10,430 bases of DNA from CAZVWJ01 sp964631325 (lineage in GTDB: Bacteria; T1Sed10-126). The stretch covers positions 1 through 10,430 of the forward strand of contig CAZVWJ010000070.1 of NCBI GenBank assembly GCA_964631325.1, in the 5' to 3' direction. The translations under genes and the position numbers were made by a program. Positions 1-6,632 of this stretch are shown one piece after another (within the stretch, counting starts at the first letter, position 1; every line of letters begins with the position of its first letter). The notes beneath the pieces are model-generated. The model was not told the DNA's origin. It made no database searches and worked only from the letters and a program-made list of their open reading frames with translations.

Positions 1-96
1 AAACAGCGCCACTTTATCATGATTTTCGGCCAACCGGGCTGCTATCGAGAGGCCCATACAGCCGCCCCGGAGCACAGCCACATGGACTTTATCCAC
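1..96 (-). CDS. Partial Rossmann-fold NAD(P)-binding protein, N-terminus only
   Basis: Only the first 32 residues lie in the window; the gene continues past the left edge. The start is GTG at 96-94, chosen because GGAGG lies 9 nt upstream and no ATG occurs earlier in the frame. The protein opens with a hydrophobic beta strand (VHVAVL), then RGGCMG, then a helix (LSIAARLAEN) and a second strand (KVALF). This is the beta-alpha-beta layout of NAD(P)-binding dehydrogenases such as GpsA-like glycerol-3-phosphate dehydrogenase, ketopantoate reductase or 3-hydroxyacyl-CoA dehydrogenase. The family cannot be fixed from so short a piece. Oddly, the first glycine of the usual GxGxxG motif is Arg10; Gly12 and Gly15 are kept. 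It follows ilvD on the same strand after 106 bp and could be cotranscribed with it. Confidence 0.5.
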   Translation of the reverse strand, partial: MDKVHVAVLRGGCMGLSIAARLAENHDKVALF

Positions 97-171
97 GTCC
101 GGAAACCTCCGAACTTCTCCTCCGAGATCCAATCTATTCCTAATTCCAAGAAAGCTTCATAATAAAAATAT

Positions 172-191
172 TTATCGAAAAAAATCGATAA
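172..191 (-). terminator. Weak inverted repeat after ilvD
   Basis: A perfect 7-bp inverted repeat (TTATCGA / TCGATAA) with a 6-nt loop lies 11 bp past the ilvD stop codon. On the minus strand it is followed by a T-rich stretch (ATATTTTTATT). The stem is AT-rich, so it would be a weak terminator at best. It could instead be a protein-binding palindrome or chance. Confidence 0.35.
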
Positions 192-202
192 CCAGAGTGA
201 AT

Positions 203-1879
203 TCACGAATTGTCGATTTCCACAATTGCTCCTTTATCAGCACTGCTAACCATTGCCCGGTAGCGACGCAGATAACTACCTCCGATTAATTCCCGTTCCG
301 GTTGAGCGGCCGGTTCCCGAGCCTGCAGATCAACATCCTTTACCTCTAACTTTTTCTCGTGAATATCAATGTGAATTGTATCCCCATCCCTTAGTTTCCC
401 GATCGGTCCGCCGTGGGCCGCCTCGGGACTGATGTGGGCCACACAGGGGCCCCGGCTGCCCCCGGAAAATCTGCCGTCAGTGAGCAGAGCTGTAGTCTCA
501 CCCAGGCCACTGCCCATCAAGTTGGCAGTCGGAGCGAGCATTTCTCGCATTCCCGGCCCACCGGCCGGCCCTTCAAAACGAATCACAATTACTGACCCGG
601 GTTCAATATCACCGTCAAGTATAGCCTGGTTGGCTGTTTCCTCGGAATCAAACACCCGGGCCGGTCCTTCGTGGGTCCACATTGCTTCATCGACCGCCGA
701 AGCCTTAACTGCGGCGCCACGGGGAGCCAGATTTCCAAACAGAACCTTAAGACCGCCCTGGTCTGAATAAGCGTTGTCAGCGGAGCGAATAACTTCACCG
801 TCAACCGGGCGAGCCGCTTCGGCAATTTCACCGACAAGTTTCCCGCCCACAGTCGGAACAGCTGACTTCAACAGCCCCTTTTCCAGGGAGAGCTCCCGCA
901 TAACCGTGGGAATACCGCCAGCCGCGTCAACGTCCTCCATGTGATATTCAGAGGCGGGAGAGACTTTACAGAGCGTCGGTGTTTGATCGGAAAGCTCATT
1001 TATCTTCTCCAGCGAATAATCAAGACCAGCTTCCGCGGCTACTGCCAGGCCGTGTAACAACATATTAGTGGAACAACCGAGGGCAAGACCAGTTATAAAG
1101 GCGTTATCAAAAGCGGCTTCAGAAAGGAATTGCCGGGCCGTTTTATCTTCTTCCACAAGGTTGAGAATCTGGCGGCCAGCCCGACCAGCCAGATCGAGCC
1201 GGGCCTGATCCTCGGCCAGAATAGTCCCATTACCGGTAAGGGCAAGCCCCAGCGCTTCTGTAAAACAGTTCATTGAATTAGCAGTAAACATGCCACTGCA
1301 GGAACCTTCGCCCGGACAACCCAGGCACTCAAGTTCGTGCAGTTTTTCTTCGGATATATCATCCTCTTGCAGAGCGGCCACTCCCTCAAAAACACTAATT
1401 AAATCAACCGCTCCCGCCTCAGTCTTACCAGCTTTCATCGGACCACCGCTGACAAAGATTGTCGGGATATCCAGGCGAGCCGCCGCCATCAGCATACCGG
1501 GAACAATTTTGTCACAGTTGGGAATACAGACAAGTCCGTCAAACTGGTGCGCCTCCACCATCGACTCAACGGTATCGGCAATCAACTCCCGGCTGGGCAG
1601 GGAATATTTCATCCCGCTATGGCCCATGGCGATACCATCACAGATGGCCATTGTATTAAACTCAAAAGGAACTCCCCCATTGTCCCGCACTGCTTCTTTT
1701 ACCGCCCCGGAAATTCTATTCAGGTGAACGTGACCGGGAACGACCTCCGTGAAAGAATTCGCCACACCGATAAACGGTCGATCAAAATCCTCATCTTCAA
1801 CCCCCACAGCTCGCAACAGAGACCTGTGAGGAGCTCTTTCCACACCTTCTTTAACTTTTTTACTACGCTTCTGACTCAT
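203..1879 (-). CDS. ilvD: Dihydroxy-acid dehydratase
   Basis: This 558-residue protein has the usual length and motifs of IlvD, which dehydrates 2,3-dihydroxy-3-methylbutanoate and 2,3-dihydroxy-3-methylpentanoate to the 2-keto acids in valine, leucine and isoleucine synthesis in the cytoplasm. Likely Fe-S cluster cysteines are Cys80 (ICDGIAMGHSGM), Cys122 (NCDKIVPGM) and Cys194 (GSCSGMFTANSMNC). The C-terminal motif LTDGRFSGGSRG (467-477) carries the conserved active-site serine, Ser472. The ATG start is supported by a strong ribosome binding site (GGAGGTGG, 1886-1893). No other branched-chain gene is in the window, so it seems to stand apart from an ilv operon unless the partial gene to its left belongs with it. 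It is probably transcribed from the extended -10 promoter at 2013-2021 through a structured leader. Identification is secure. Confidence 0.97.
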   Translation of the reverse strand: MSQKRSKKVKEGVERAPHRSLLRAVGVEDEDFDRPFIGVANSFTEVVPGHVHLNRISGAVKEAVRDNGGVPFEFNTMAICDGIAMGHSGMKYSLPSRELIADTVESMVEAHQFDGLVCIPNCDKIVPGMLMAAARLDIPTIFVSGGPMKAGKTEAGAVDLISVFEGVAALQEDDISEEKLHELECLGCPGEGSCSGMFTANSMNCFTEALGLALTGNGTILAEDQARLDLAGRAGRQILNLVEEDKTARQFLSEAAFDNAFITGLALGCSTNMLLHGLAVAAEAGLDYSLEKINELSDQTPTLCKVSPASEYHMEDVDAAGGIPTVMRELSLEKGLLKSAVPTVGGKLVGEIAEAARPVDGEVIRSADNAYSDQGGLKVLFGNLAPRGAAVKASAVDEAMWTHEGPARVFDSEETANQAILDGDIEPGSVIVIRFEGPAGGPGMREMLAPTANLMGSGLGETTALLTDGRFSGGSRGPCVAHISPEAAHGGPIGKLRDGDTIHIDIHEKKLEVKDVDLQAREPAAQPERELIGGSYLRRYRAMVSSADKGAIVEIDNS

Positions 1880-1955
1880 TCTACGCCACCTCCAAGATTA
1901 TTTGGATCTATTTGATTTTCTTGCAAGCTCAAATTCATAAAGGTAGTTGTATTTG

Positions 1956-2000
1956 TTTAGCGCCCCCCTGGTTTAAGAAGGGGTTAAGGAATACGCTAAA
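1956..2000 (-). promoter_or_regulatory. Long inverted repeat in the ilvD leader
   Basis: TTTAGCG (1994-2000 read on minus) pairs perfectly with CGCTAAA (1956-1962 on minus), enclosing an inner CCCC/GGGG pairing (1980-1983 with part of 1963-1968) and an 11-nt loop. It lies at the extreme 5' end of the predicted ilvD transcript. No U-tract follows, so it is not a simple intrinsic terminator, and I do not see the T-box sequence AGGGTGGNACC. It may stabilise the 5' end, or form part of an attenuator or binding site. The pairing is seen directly; the role is inference. Confidence 0.4.
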
Positions 2001-2012
2001 TATTTACAGGTA

Positions 2013-2021
2013 ATTATATCA
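2013..2021 (-). promoter_or_regulatory. Extended -10 promoter for ilvD
   Basis: On the minus strand this reads TGATATAAT, a perfect TGn-TATAAT extended -10 box. No good -35 box lies 16-18 bp upstream, which is tolerable for extended -10 promoters. The predicted start is near 2006, giving a leader of about 127 nt before the ilvD ATG. Confidence 0.6.
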
Positions 2022-2029
2022 TCCACCCA

Positions 2030-2044
2030 TGAATCATGCATTCA
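2030..2044. repeat. Small palindrome over the ilvD -35 position
   Basis: TGAAT and ATTCA form a perfect 5-bp inverted repeat around a 5-bp centre (CATGC). It lies just upstream of the ilvD -10 box, where a repressor or activator could act. The arms are short enough to occur by chance. Confidence 0.2.
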
Positions 2045-2250
2045 GGAGAAACTAAACTGCAAAATAACTCTTACCTAAAAAAATTAAATTTTCTGGAATA
2101 TTCTCCCGGGGATCAAAGTTATATATAGGGTATGAAAAGGAAAACGAACAAAAAGGGAGTTAAATAATCATTCTAAACAGGCGATCAAAAGCGAGTTATT
2201 AATTATTGATCTTTACTGGTAAGTGGACGATTAACCTATCATTTTATAAA
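2045..2250. other. Divergent intergenic region upstream of hsp20
   Basis: This is the part of the 384-bp ilvD-hsp20 gap not covered by the ilvD promoter and leader. It is AT-rich and must hold the hsp20 promoter, but I find no convincing -35/-10 pair. The best candidates are TTGATC near 2206 with a poor -10, and TATATA near 2120-2127. No CIRCE element (TTAGCACTC-N9-GAGTGCTAA) is present, so HrcA control is not indicated. An 11-codon reading frame at 2132 has no ribosome binding site at a workable distance. Confidence 0.5.
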
Positions 2251-2263
2251 GGAGTGATTCTCA

Positions 2264-2704
2264 ATGGCTATTCGAAGGAGACGTTCTTTACTCGGTGATT
2301 TACTCAATCTCGATAAACAACTTGGTAATATGTTTCCCGGGGACTTTGGTGAAGGCGAAACAAGTGTGAGCGATTGGTCACCGCGGATGGACGTGTACGA
2401 ACGGGACGACGAGTTAGTCTTCGAATGTGAAGCACCTGGTTTGGATAAGGATGATATTGAAGTCAGCGTGGATAACAACCGGCTGACCATCCAGGGCGAA
2501 CGCCGCACAGAAAGGGAAGTCGAAGAAGAAGAGCGCAATTACTTCCGGACCGAACGGTTCTACGGAAGTTTCCAGCGTTCCTTTGCCCTTCCTGAGAACA
2601 TTGATCAGTCCGAGATTACGGCAGAATTTTCGGATGGCGTGTTAAACGTCACTCTGCCAAAAGCAGAAGAGGAAGAGGCCCAGCAAAAGATCGAAATTCA
2701 ATAA
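2264..2704 (+). CDS. Small heat-shock protein, Hsp20/alpha-crystallin family
   Basis: This 146-residue protein has the normal layout of a bacterial Hsp20, an ATP-independent chaperone that forms oligomers and holds unfolding proteins in the cytoplasm. After an N-terminal arm (1-36, starting with an RRRR cluster) comes the alpha-crystallin domain, about residues 37-133, from DWSPRMDVYE to the family motif GVLNVTLPK (125-133). The C-terminal tail ends with an IEI triplet (143-145), the IxI motif that docks on neighbouring subunits. The protein is very acidic, with runs such as EVEEEE and EEEE, which fits a salt-adapted host. The start has GGAGTGA at 2251-2257, 6 nt before ATG. It is transcribed alone: a divergent gene lies upstream and a strong terminator follows. 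Confidence 0.95.
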   Translation: MAIRRRRSLLGDLLNLDKQLGNMFPGDFGEGETSVSDWSPRMDVYERDDELVFECEAPGLDKDDIEVSVDNNRLTIQGERRTEREVEEEERNYFRTERFYGSFQRSFALPENIDQSEITAEFSDGVLNVTLPKAEEEEAQQKIEIQ

Positions 2705-2750
2705 AGCTTCGTTAACAATAGCCCTTTCTCACCGTCCGTTCATACTCCCG

Positions 2751-2782
2751 GAGCCGGGGCCAAAAGGTCCCGGCTCTTTTTT
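2751..2782 (+). terminator. Strong intrinsic terminator after hsp20
   Basis: GAGCCGGGGCC (2751-2761) pairs along its full 11 bp with GGTCCCGGCTC (2766-2776), with one G-U wobble and an AAAA loop, and is followed directly by TTTTTT. It lies 47 bp past the hsp20 stop and separates hsp20 from nfo. Confidence 0.95.
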
Positions 2783-2857
2783 CTTTCCTCGGGTTCTCCC
2801 CCCCTTGAAAACTTTCCATCGCCTGATAAATTAACCCCTGTTCACTCTGCTTTACCT

Positions 2858-2866
2858 TGATACAAT
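2858..2866 (+). promoter_or_regulatory. Extended -10 promoter for nfo
   Basis: TGATACAAT is a TGn extended -10 box with five of six matches to TATAAT. The -35 match is poor (TGTTCA region). The predicted start near 2873 leaves a leader of about 36 nt that contains the AAGGAG ribosome binding site. A second candidate, TTGAAA near 2813 with TAAATT 16 bp downstream, is weaker. Confidence 0.5.
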
Positions 2867-2894
2867 AGTTAGTTGACGCTAATTATTTTAAAAT

Positions 2895-2900
2895 AAGGAG
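2895..2900 (+). promoter_or_regulatory. Ribosome binding site fixing a TTG start
   Basis: AAGGAG lies 8 nt before the TTG at 2909. No ATG or GTG sits in frame between it and the conserved LLGFHAP segment, so this site decides the non-ATG start of nfo. Another TTG at 2901 abuts the site and is out of frame. Confidence 0.8.
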
Positions 2901-2908
2901 TTGCAATT

Positions 2909-3769
2909 TTGGCTTCGGGAAATAACTTACTTGGCTTTCACGCACCAACCACCGGAGGCATTGATAAGGCCCCGGAGCGACTCAAGGAGCTCGACTGTGA
3001 AACGGGCCAGATTTTCACCAAGAACAACCGGCAATGGAAAGCCCGGGACTTTAAAGAGGGGGAAGTGGAAGCCTTTATCAAGAAAGCAAACGGTCTCAAA
3101 GGACCCATCGTGGCCCATTCCAGTTACCTGATAAATCTCGGTAATCCAAAGGAAGAGCAATGGGAGAAATCCCTGGGAGCGTTAAAAATTGAACTCCAAC
3201 GGGCGGATAATCTGAAGATTGATAATCTCGTCCTTCACCCGGGACTGCACGTAGGCAGCGGCGAAGAAGCTGGAATGAAGAGAATTGAAAGCGGCCTGAA
3301 CAAAGTGCTGGCTGAAACAACTGAGCTCAGGGTAAATATTTGCCTGGAAACAACTGCCGGTCAGGGAACCAGTCTCGGTTATAAATTGGAGCACCTGGCA
3401 CGGTTGAAAGAAAAAGTTAAATATCCCAAGCGCATCAGCTTCTGCCTGGATACCTGTCACATGTTTGCGGCCGGCTATGACCTCAATTCAGAAGAGGAAT
3501 ATGAAAATACAATGAACCAGGTTGAGTCGCTGCTGGGGAAGAACAATGTCAAAGCAATTCATCTTAACGACGCTTTGAATCCCTGCGGAAGCAAAGTGGA
3601 CAGACACACTCACATCGGGGAAGGAAAAATTGGCGAAACAGGCTTCAAGCTATTGATGAGAGACAGCCGCTGGCAGACAACCCCAAAAATCCTGGAAACC
3701 CCGGTCGGAGACAACTGGCGTAAAGATCGCCGAAAAAACCTCAAGCGACTTCGAAGTTACCTTGACTGA
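2909..3769 (+). CDS. nfo: Endonuclease IV (AP endonuclease, Nfo family)
   Basis: This 286-residue protein matches the length and motif order of endonuclease IV, which cleaves the DNA backbone 5' of abasic sites in base excision repair. All nine ligands of the tri-zinc centre known from E. coli Nfo can be placed: His70 (VAHSSY), His110 (VLHPGLH), Glu147 (CLETTAGQG), Asp181 and His184 (LDTCHMFAAGYD), His218 (AIHLND), Asp231 and His233 (DRHTHIGEGKIG) and Glu263 (LETP), each offset by one or two from the E. coli numbering. It starts at TTG with a good ribosome binding site. The N-terminus reads GFHAPTTGG where many relatives have GSHVS. It stands alone after the hsp20 terminator and ends 6 bp from the stop of the convergent molybdenum hydroxylase gene. 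Confidence 0.95.
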   Translation: MASGNNLLGFHAPTTGGIDKAPERLKELDCETGQIFTKNNRQWKARDFKEGEVEAFIKKANGLKGPIVAHSSYLINLGNPKEEQWEKSLGALKIELQRADNLKIDNLVLHPGLHVGSGEEAGMKRIESGLNKVLAETTELRVNICLETTAGQGTSLGYKLEHLARLKEKVKYPKRISFCLDTCHMFAAGYDLNSEEEYENTMNQVESLLGKNNVKAIHLNDALNPCGSKVDRHTHIGEGKIGETGFKLLMRDSRWQTTPKILETPVGDNWRKDRRKNLKRLRSYLD

Positions 3770-3775
3770 GTCCCT

Positions 3776-6115
3776 CTATTCTTCCTTTTTATCCAATTCT
3801 TCCAGGATTTTCTCGGCAGTCAAAGGACCATCTTTTATCCGCACACCAACGGCATCATAAATTGCATTCGCCAGGGCGGGCATTGGCCCGTTGATTCCTA
3901 TTTCCGAGACAGATTTGGCGCCGTAGGGGCCGGTGTCTTCGTAGCTGGGAACAAGCAGTGTCTTCATCTCCGGCATATCCGGCATTTTGTAAACATTGTA
4001 GCTGTCGAAACTGGCGTTTAATAGCTTACCGCTGCTGCTGAATTTAAATTCCTCGGTAAGGGCATAGCTGATTCCATTTAACACTGCTCCCTCACACTGG
4101 CCTTCAGCCAGCCGGGGGTGAATTGCCGTCCCACAATCAGTGGCGTTTACATACTGAAGGACATCAACCTTACCGGTCTCGGTATCCACTTCTACCTCGG
4201 CAAACTGAGCGGCAAACGGCGGCGGGGACTTGTGGGTTATATTTGAATCGTGGGCCGCAATCTGGTGCTGGTTTGCTTCATAAAGAGAATGGCGGGCCAC
4301 ATCGGAATAACTAACCGAGTTCCCCTCGTCGTCCACCACTTTCTTAGTCTCGATACTTAATTCAGATTCATCCTTCTCTAACATTTCAGCCGCCACTTCA
4401 ATAATCTGATCGCGCACCTGGGCCGCACACTTTTTAACCGCCATTCCGGTCAGGTAGGTGGTGCTCGAAGCATAGGCTCCCACGTCAAACGGGGTCATAT
4501 CAGTATCCGAGGAGTAGGGAATTATATCATCGGTGGGCACAGCTAATGTTTCCGCGGCTATCTGGCTGAGAATTGTATCACTGCCGGTGCCCAGGTCAGT
4601 AGCTCCCATCAGCAGGTTGAAACTCCCGTCCTCGTTCATTTTCAGGGAAGCCGCCCCCATGTCAATTTCCGGGACTGAACTCCCCTGCATCAGGGTACAC
4701 ATTCCAAAACCACGTTTCTTGGGCGGCTCAGTTTCCTGGCGCCGTTCCTCCCGATCGTCCCAGCCAAATTCTTCCTTGCCACGTTCGAGACACTCATCCA
4801 GGGCACAGGATTCAATGACCTGTTCCACCCCCTCTTTCCCTTCGCCGAGGGCGGCAAACACGGGCGAGGTCTCCCCCACGTCAATGTGATTTTTGTGCCG
4901 CAGTTCAACCGGGTCCATGTCCAGTTTATCAGCCACTTCATCCAGCGCGGATTCAACCGCAAAATAGGCCTGAGTGGCTCCATAACCGCGATAGGCTCCA
5001 CCAACCGGTTTATTGGTATAGACAACGTCACCGTAGAAATCGATTGCGTCAACTTTGTTATAGAGCGGAAGAACTTTACTACCGCTATTACAGACAACAG
5101 TCAGAGCGTGCGAACCATAAGCCCCGGTATTCATCAAAATGTGCATAGAAATAGCGGTAAGCATCCCGTCCTCGTTCGCTCCTACTTTTAAATCAACAAT
5201 CTGGGGATGACGGGTGCGAGAGGAGGTGAATTCTTCCTCCCGGCTGAGCACGTATTTAACCGGCCGGTTAGTTTCCTTGACCATAGCCACACAGATGTCT
5301 TCCACCAGGACCTCCTGCTTGGTGCCAAAACCACCACCGATCCGGGGTTTAATCACTCGTAAATCCTTGGTCGGAATCTGGAGCCGTTCAGAAACTATTC
5401 GCCGGACGTGAAAGGGAACCTGGGTGCTGGTATAGATAACAAATCTTCCCTGCGGATCCCGATGTCCCATACAGATGTGGGGTTCAACCGGACAATGATG
5501 GGTATAGTGAGCTTCGTATTCTCCTTCAACCACGACATCAGATTTTTCCAGTTCCTCATCAATATCCCCGACGGTAAAGTCAACGTGGGAAGCGAGGTTG
5601 CGTTCCGGTTCAAACGGAATTGGAATGACAGTGTCAGCATCATCTTCATCGTGGATCACCGGTGCGTCCTCATCCATCGCCTTGCGGGGATCGAGGACAG
5701 GTTCAAGCACCTCAAACTCCACGTCTAATTTCTTGACAGCTTCCCGGGCCAGTTCCGGGGATTCAGCAGCGACCGCAGCAACGCGATCGCCGACATAACG
5801 AACTTTCTTATCAAGCATAAAAGTGTCATACGGAGAAGGTTCGGGATACCCCTGGCCGGCCGAAGTTCGCGGCACCCTCGGAACGTCTTCATGGGTAAGA
5901 ACAGCTTCCACGCCCTCCATCGCTTCAGCTTTAGATTTATCAATATTTTTAATTCGAGCGTGAGCGTGAGGGCTGCGCACCATTTTCAAATAAAGCATGT
6001 TATTTTTCTGGTAATCAGCAACAAACTTAGACTGCCCGCAGGCCAGCGACAGCCCGTCCACTTTTTCTACAGACTTACCTACTCTTTTAAAATTAAAATC
6101 CTCCGGTTCGGACAT
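3776..6115 (-). CDS. Molybdenum hydroxylase, large molybdopterin subunit (xanthine dehydrogenase family)
   Basis: This 779-residue protein is the catalytic subunit of a three-part molybdenum hydroxylase that inserts oxygen from water into a C-H bond of its substrate. Visible features are an N-terminal a/b hammerhead region (about 20-145), VEPH (210-213), STQ with Gln232, the cofactor loop GGGFGTKQ (260-267), AYRGYG (374-379), DLGTGSDT (507-514), GQCEGA with Gln673, and KSVSEIG with the likely catalytic base Glu738. Aligned by eye with bovine xanthine dehydrogenase, purine-binding Glu802 becomes Gln267 and Arg880 becomes Asn343, and the GQG glutamine becomes Thr510. The substrate is therefore unknown; xanthine should not be assumed. 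Its ATG overlaps the stop of the 2Fe-2S gene by one base (TGATG), with AGGTGGT upstream, so translation is probably coupled. No sulfuration chaperone of the XdhC type is in the window. Confidence 0.93.
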   Translation of the reverse strand: MSEPEDFNFKRVGKSVEKVDGLSLACGQSKFVADYQKNNMLYLKMVRSPHAHARIKNIDKSKAEAMEGVEAVLTHEDVPRVPRTSAGQGYPEPSPYDTFMLDKKVRYVGDRVAAVAAESPELAREAVKKLDVEFEVLEPVLDPRKAMDEDAPVIHDEDDADTVIPIPFEPERNLASHVDFTVGDIDEELEKSDVVVEGEYEAHYTHHCPVEPHICMGHRDPQGRFVIYTSTQVPFHVRRIVSERLQIPTKDLRVIKPRIGGGFGTKQEVLVEDICVAMVKETNRPVKYVLSREEEFTSSRTRHPQIVDLKVGANEDGMLTAISMHILMNTGAYGSHALTVVCNSGSKVLPLYNKVDAIDFYGDVVYTNKPVGGAYRGYGATQAYFAVESALDEVADKLDMDPVELRHKNHIDVGETSPVFAALGEGKEGVEQVIESCALDECLERGKEEFGWDDREERRQETEPPKKRGFGMCTLMQGSSVPEIDMGAASLKMNEDGSFNLLMGATDLGTGSDTILSQIAAETLAVPTDDIIPYSSDTDMTPFDVGAYASSTTYLTGMAVKKCAAQVRDQIIEVAAEMLEKDESELSIETKKVVDDEGNSVSYSDVARHSLYEANQHQIAAHDSNITHKSPPPFAAQFAEVEVDTETGKVDVLQYVNATDCGTAIHPRLAEGQCEGAVLNGISYALTEEFKFSSSGKLLNASFDSYNVYKMPDMPEMKTLLVPSYEDTGPYGAKSVSEIGINGPMPALANAIYDAVGVRIKDGPLTAEKILEELDKKEE

Positions 6116-6582
6116 CAGGCACCACCTCTCATTTTTTGGGCCGCACTTTGAACTGCTTCCAACTGTTTAACGTAGCCGGTACAACGGCAGTAATTTCCAT
6201 CTAAGGCTCGCTTAATCTCTGATTCCTTGGGATCAGAATTATCATCCAGGAGAGCTTTGGCAGAAAGTATCATCCCGGGGACACAAAAGCCACATTGAAC
6301 CGCCCCTTTCTCAACAAATTCCTCCTGAAGCGGATGCGGCTCATCGACGGTACCTAAGCCCTCAATTGTCGTGATGCTCTGGCCGTCGACCTGGGCGGCA
6401 AACTGAATACAAGACAGCACAGGCTCACCGTCGAGAAGCACTGTACAACTCCCACAATGCCCCTCATCACAACCTTTTTTTACTCCCTGATAGCCCTCCC
6501 GTCGTAATAAATCTATTAACTTCAAGGAAGGCTCTATCTCAAAGCTCTTTTGTTCACCGTTAATTTCCAACTCAATCTCCAT
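6115..6582 (-). CDS. Molybdenum hydroxylase, 2Fe-2S subunit
   Basis: This 155-residue protein carries electrons from the molybdenum site to FAD through two 2Fe-2S clusters. The plant-ferredoxin-like N-terminal domain holds Cys38, Cys43, Cys46 and Cys58 (GCDEGHCGSCT, then LSC). The C-terminal helical domain holds Cys97 and Cys100 (QCGFC) and Cys132 and Cys134 (YCRC). All eight ligands are present and the length is normal for the separate small subunit. It lies between the FAD gene (50-nt gap) and the molybdopterin gene (1-nt overlap), giving the medium-small-large order also seen in cox operons. The only candidate ribosome binding site is a GGGGG run about 11 nt before the ATG, which is weak and partly covered by a short inverted repeat. 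Confidence 0.95.
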   Translation of the reverse strand: MEIELEINGEQKSFEIEPSLKLIDLLRREGYQGVKKGCDEGHCGSCTVLLDGEPVLSCIQFAAQVDGQSITTIEGLGTVDEPHPLQEEFVEKGAVQCGFCVPGMILSAKALLDDNSDPKESEIKRALDGNYCRCTGYVKQLEAVQSAAQKMRGGA

Positions 6583-6591
6583 TTAAAGTCT

Positions 6592-6616
6592 AACCCCCAT
6601 TCAAAATTTTAGGGTT
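6592..6616 (-). promoter_or_regulatory. Short hairpin over the 2Fe-2S gene ribosome binding site
   Basis: On the minus strand AACCC (6612-6616) can pair with GGGTT (6592-6596) across a 15-nt loop. The right arm includes part of the G-run that is the only Shine-Dalgarno candidate for the 2Fe-2S gene. The stem is only 5 bp, so any role in tuning translation is speculative. Confidence 0.2.
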
Positions 6617-6632
6617 CAACAAAAAGTTCCAA

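Noticed and set aside
1290..1727. Plus-strand 145-codon frame inside ilvD
   Set aside because: It lies wholly opposite a certain gene and has no recognisable domain; it is a shadow of ilvD codon use.
1876..1938. A 20-codon frame just upstream of ilvD whose TGA overlaps the ilvD ATG, as in a leader peptide
   Set aside because: It has no ribosome binding site and no run of leucine, isoleucine or valine codons, only scattered ones, so an attenuation peptide is not supported.
2128..2133. GGGTAT as a SigB-type -10 box for hsp20
   Set aside because: No GTTT-like -35 element lies at the right distance, and SigB is not established for this kind of host.
2132..2167. An 11-codon lysine-rich frame upstream of hsp20
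   Set aside because: It is very short, and the only G-rich stretch lies directly against the ATG, too close to serve as a ribosome binding site.
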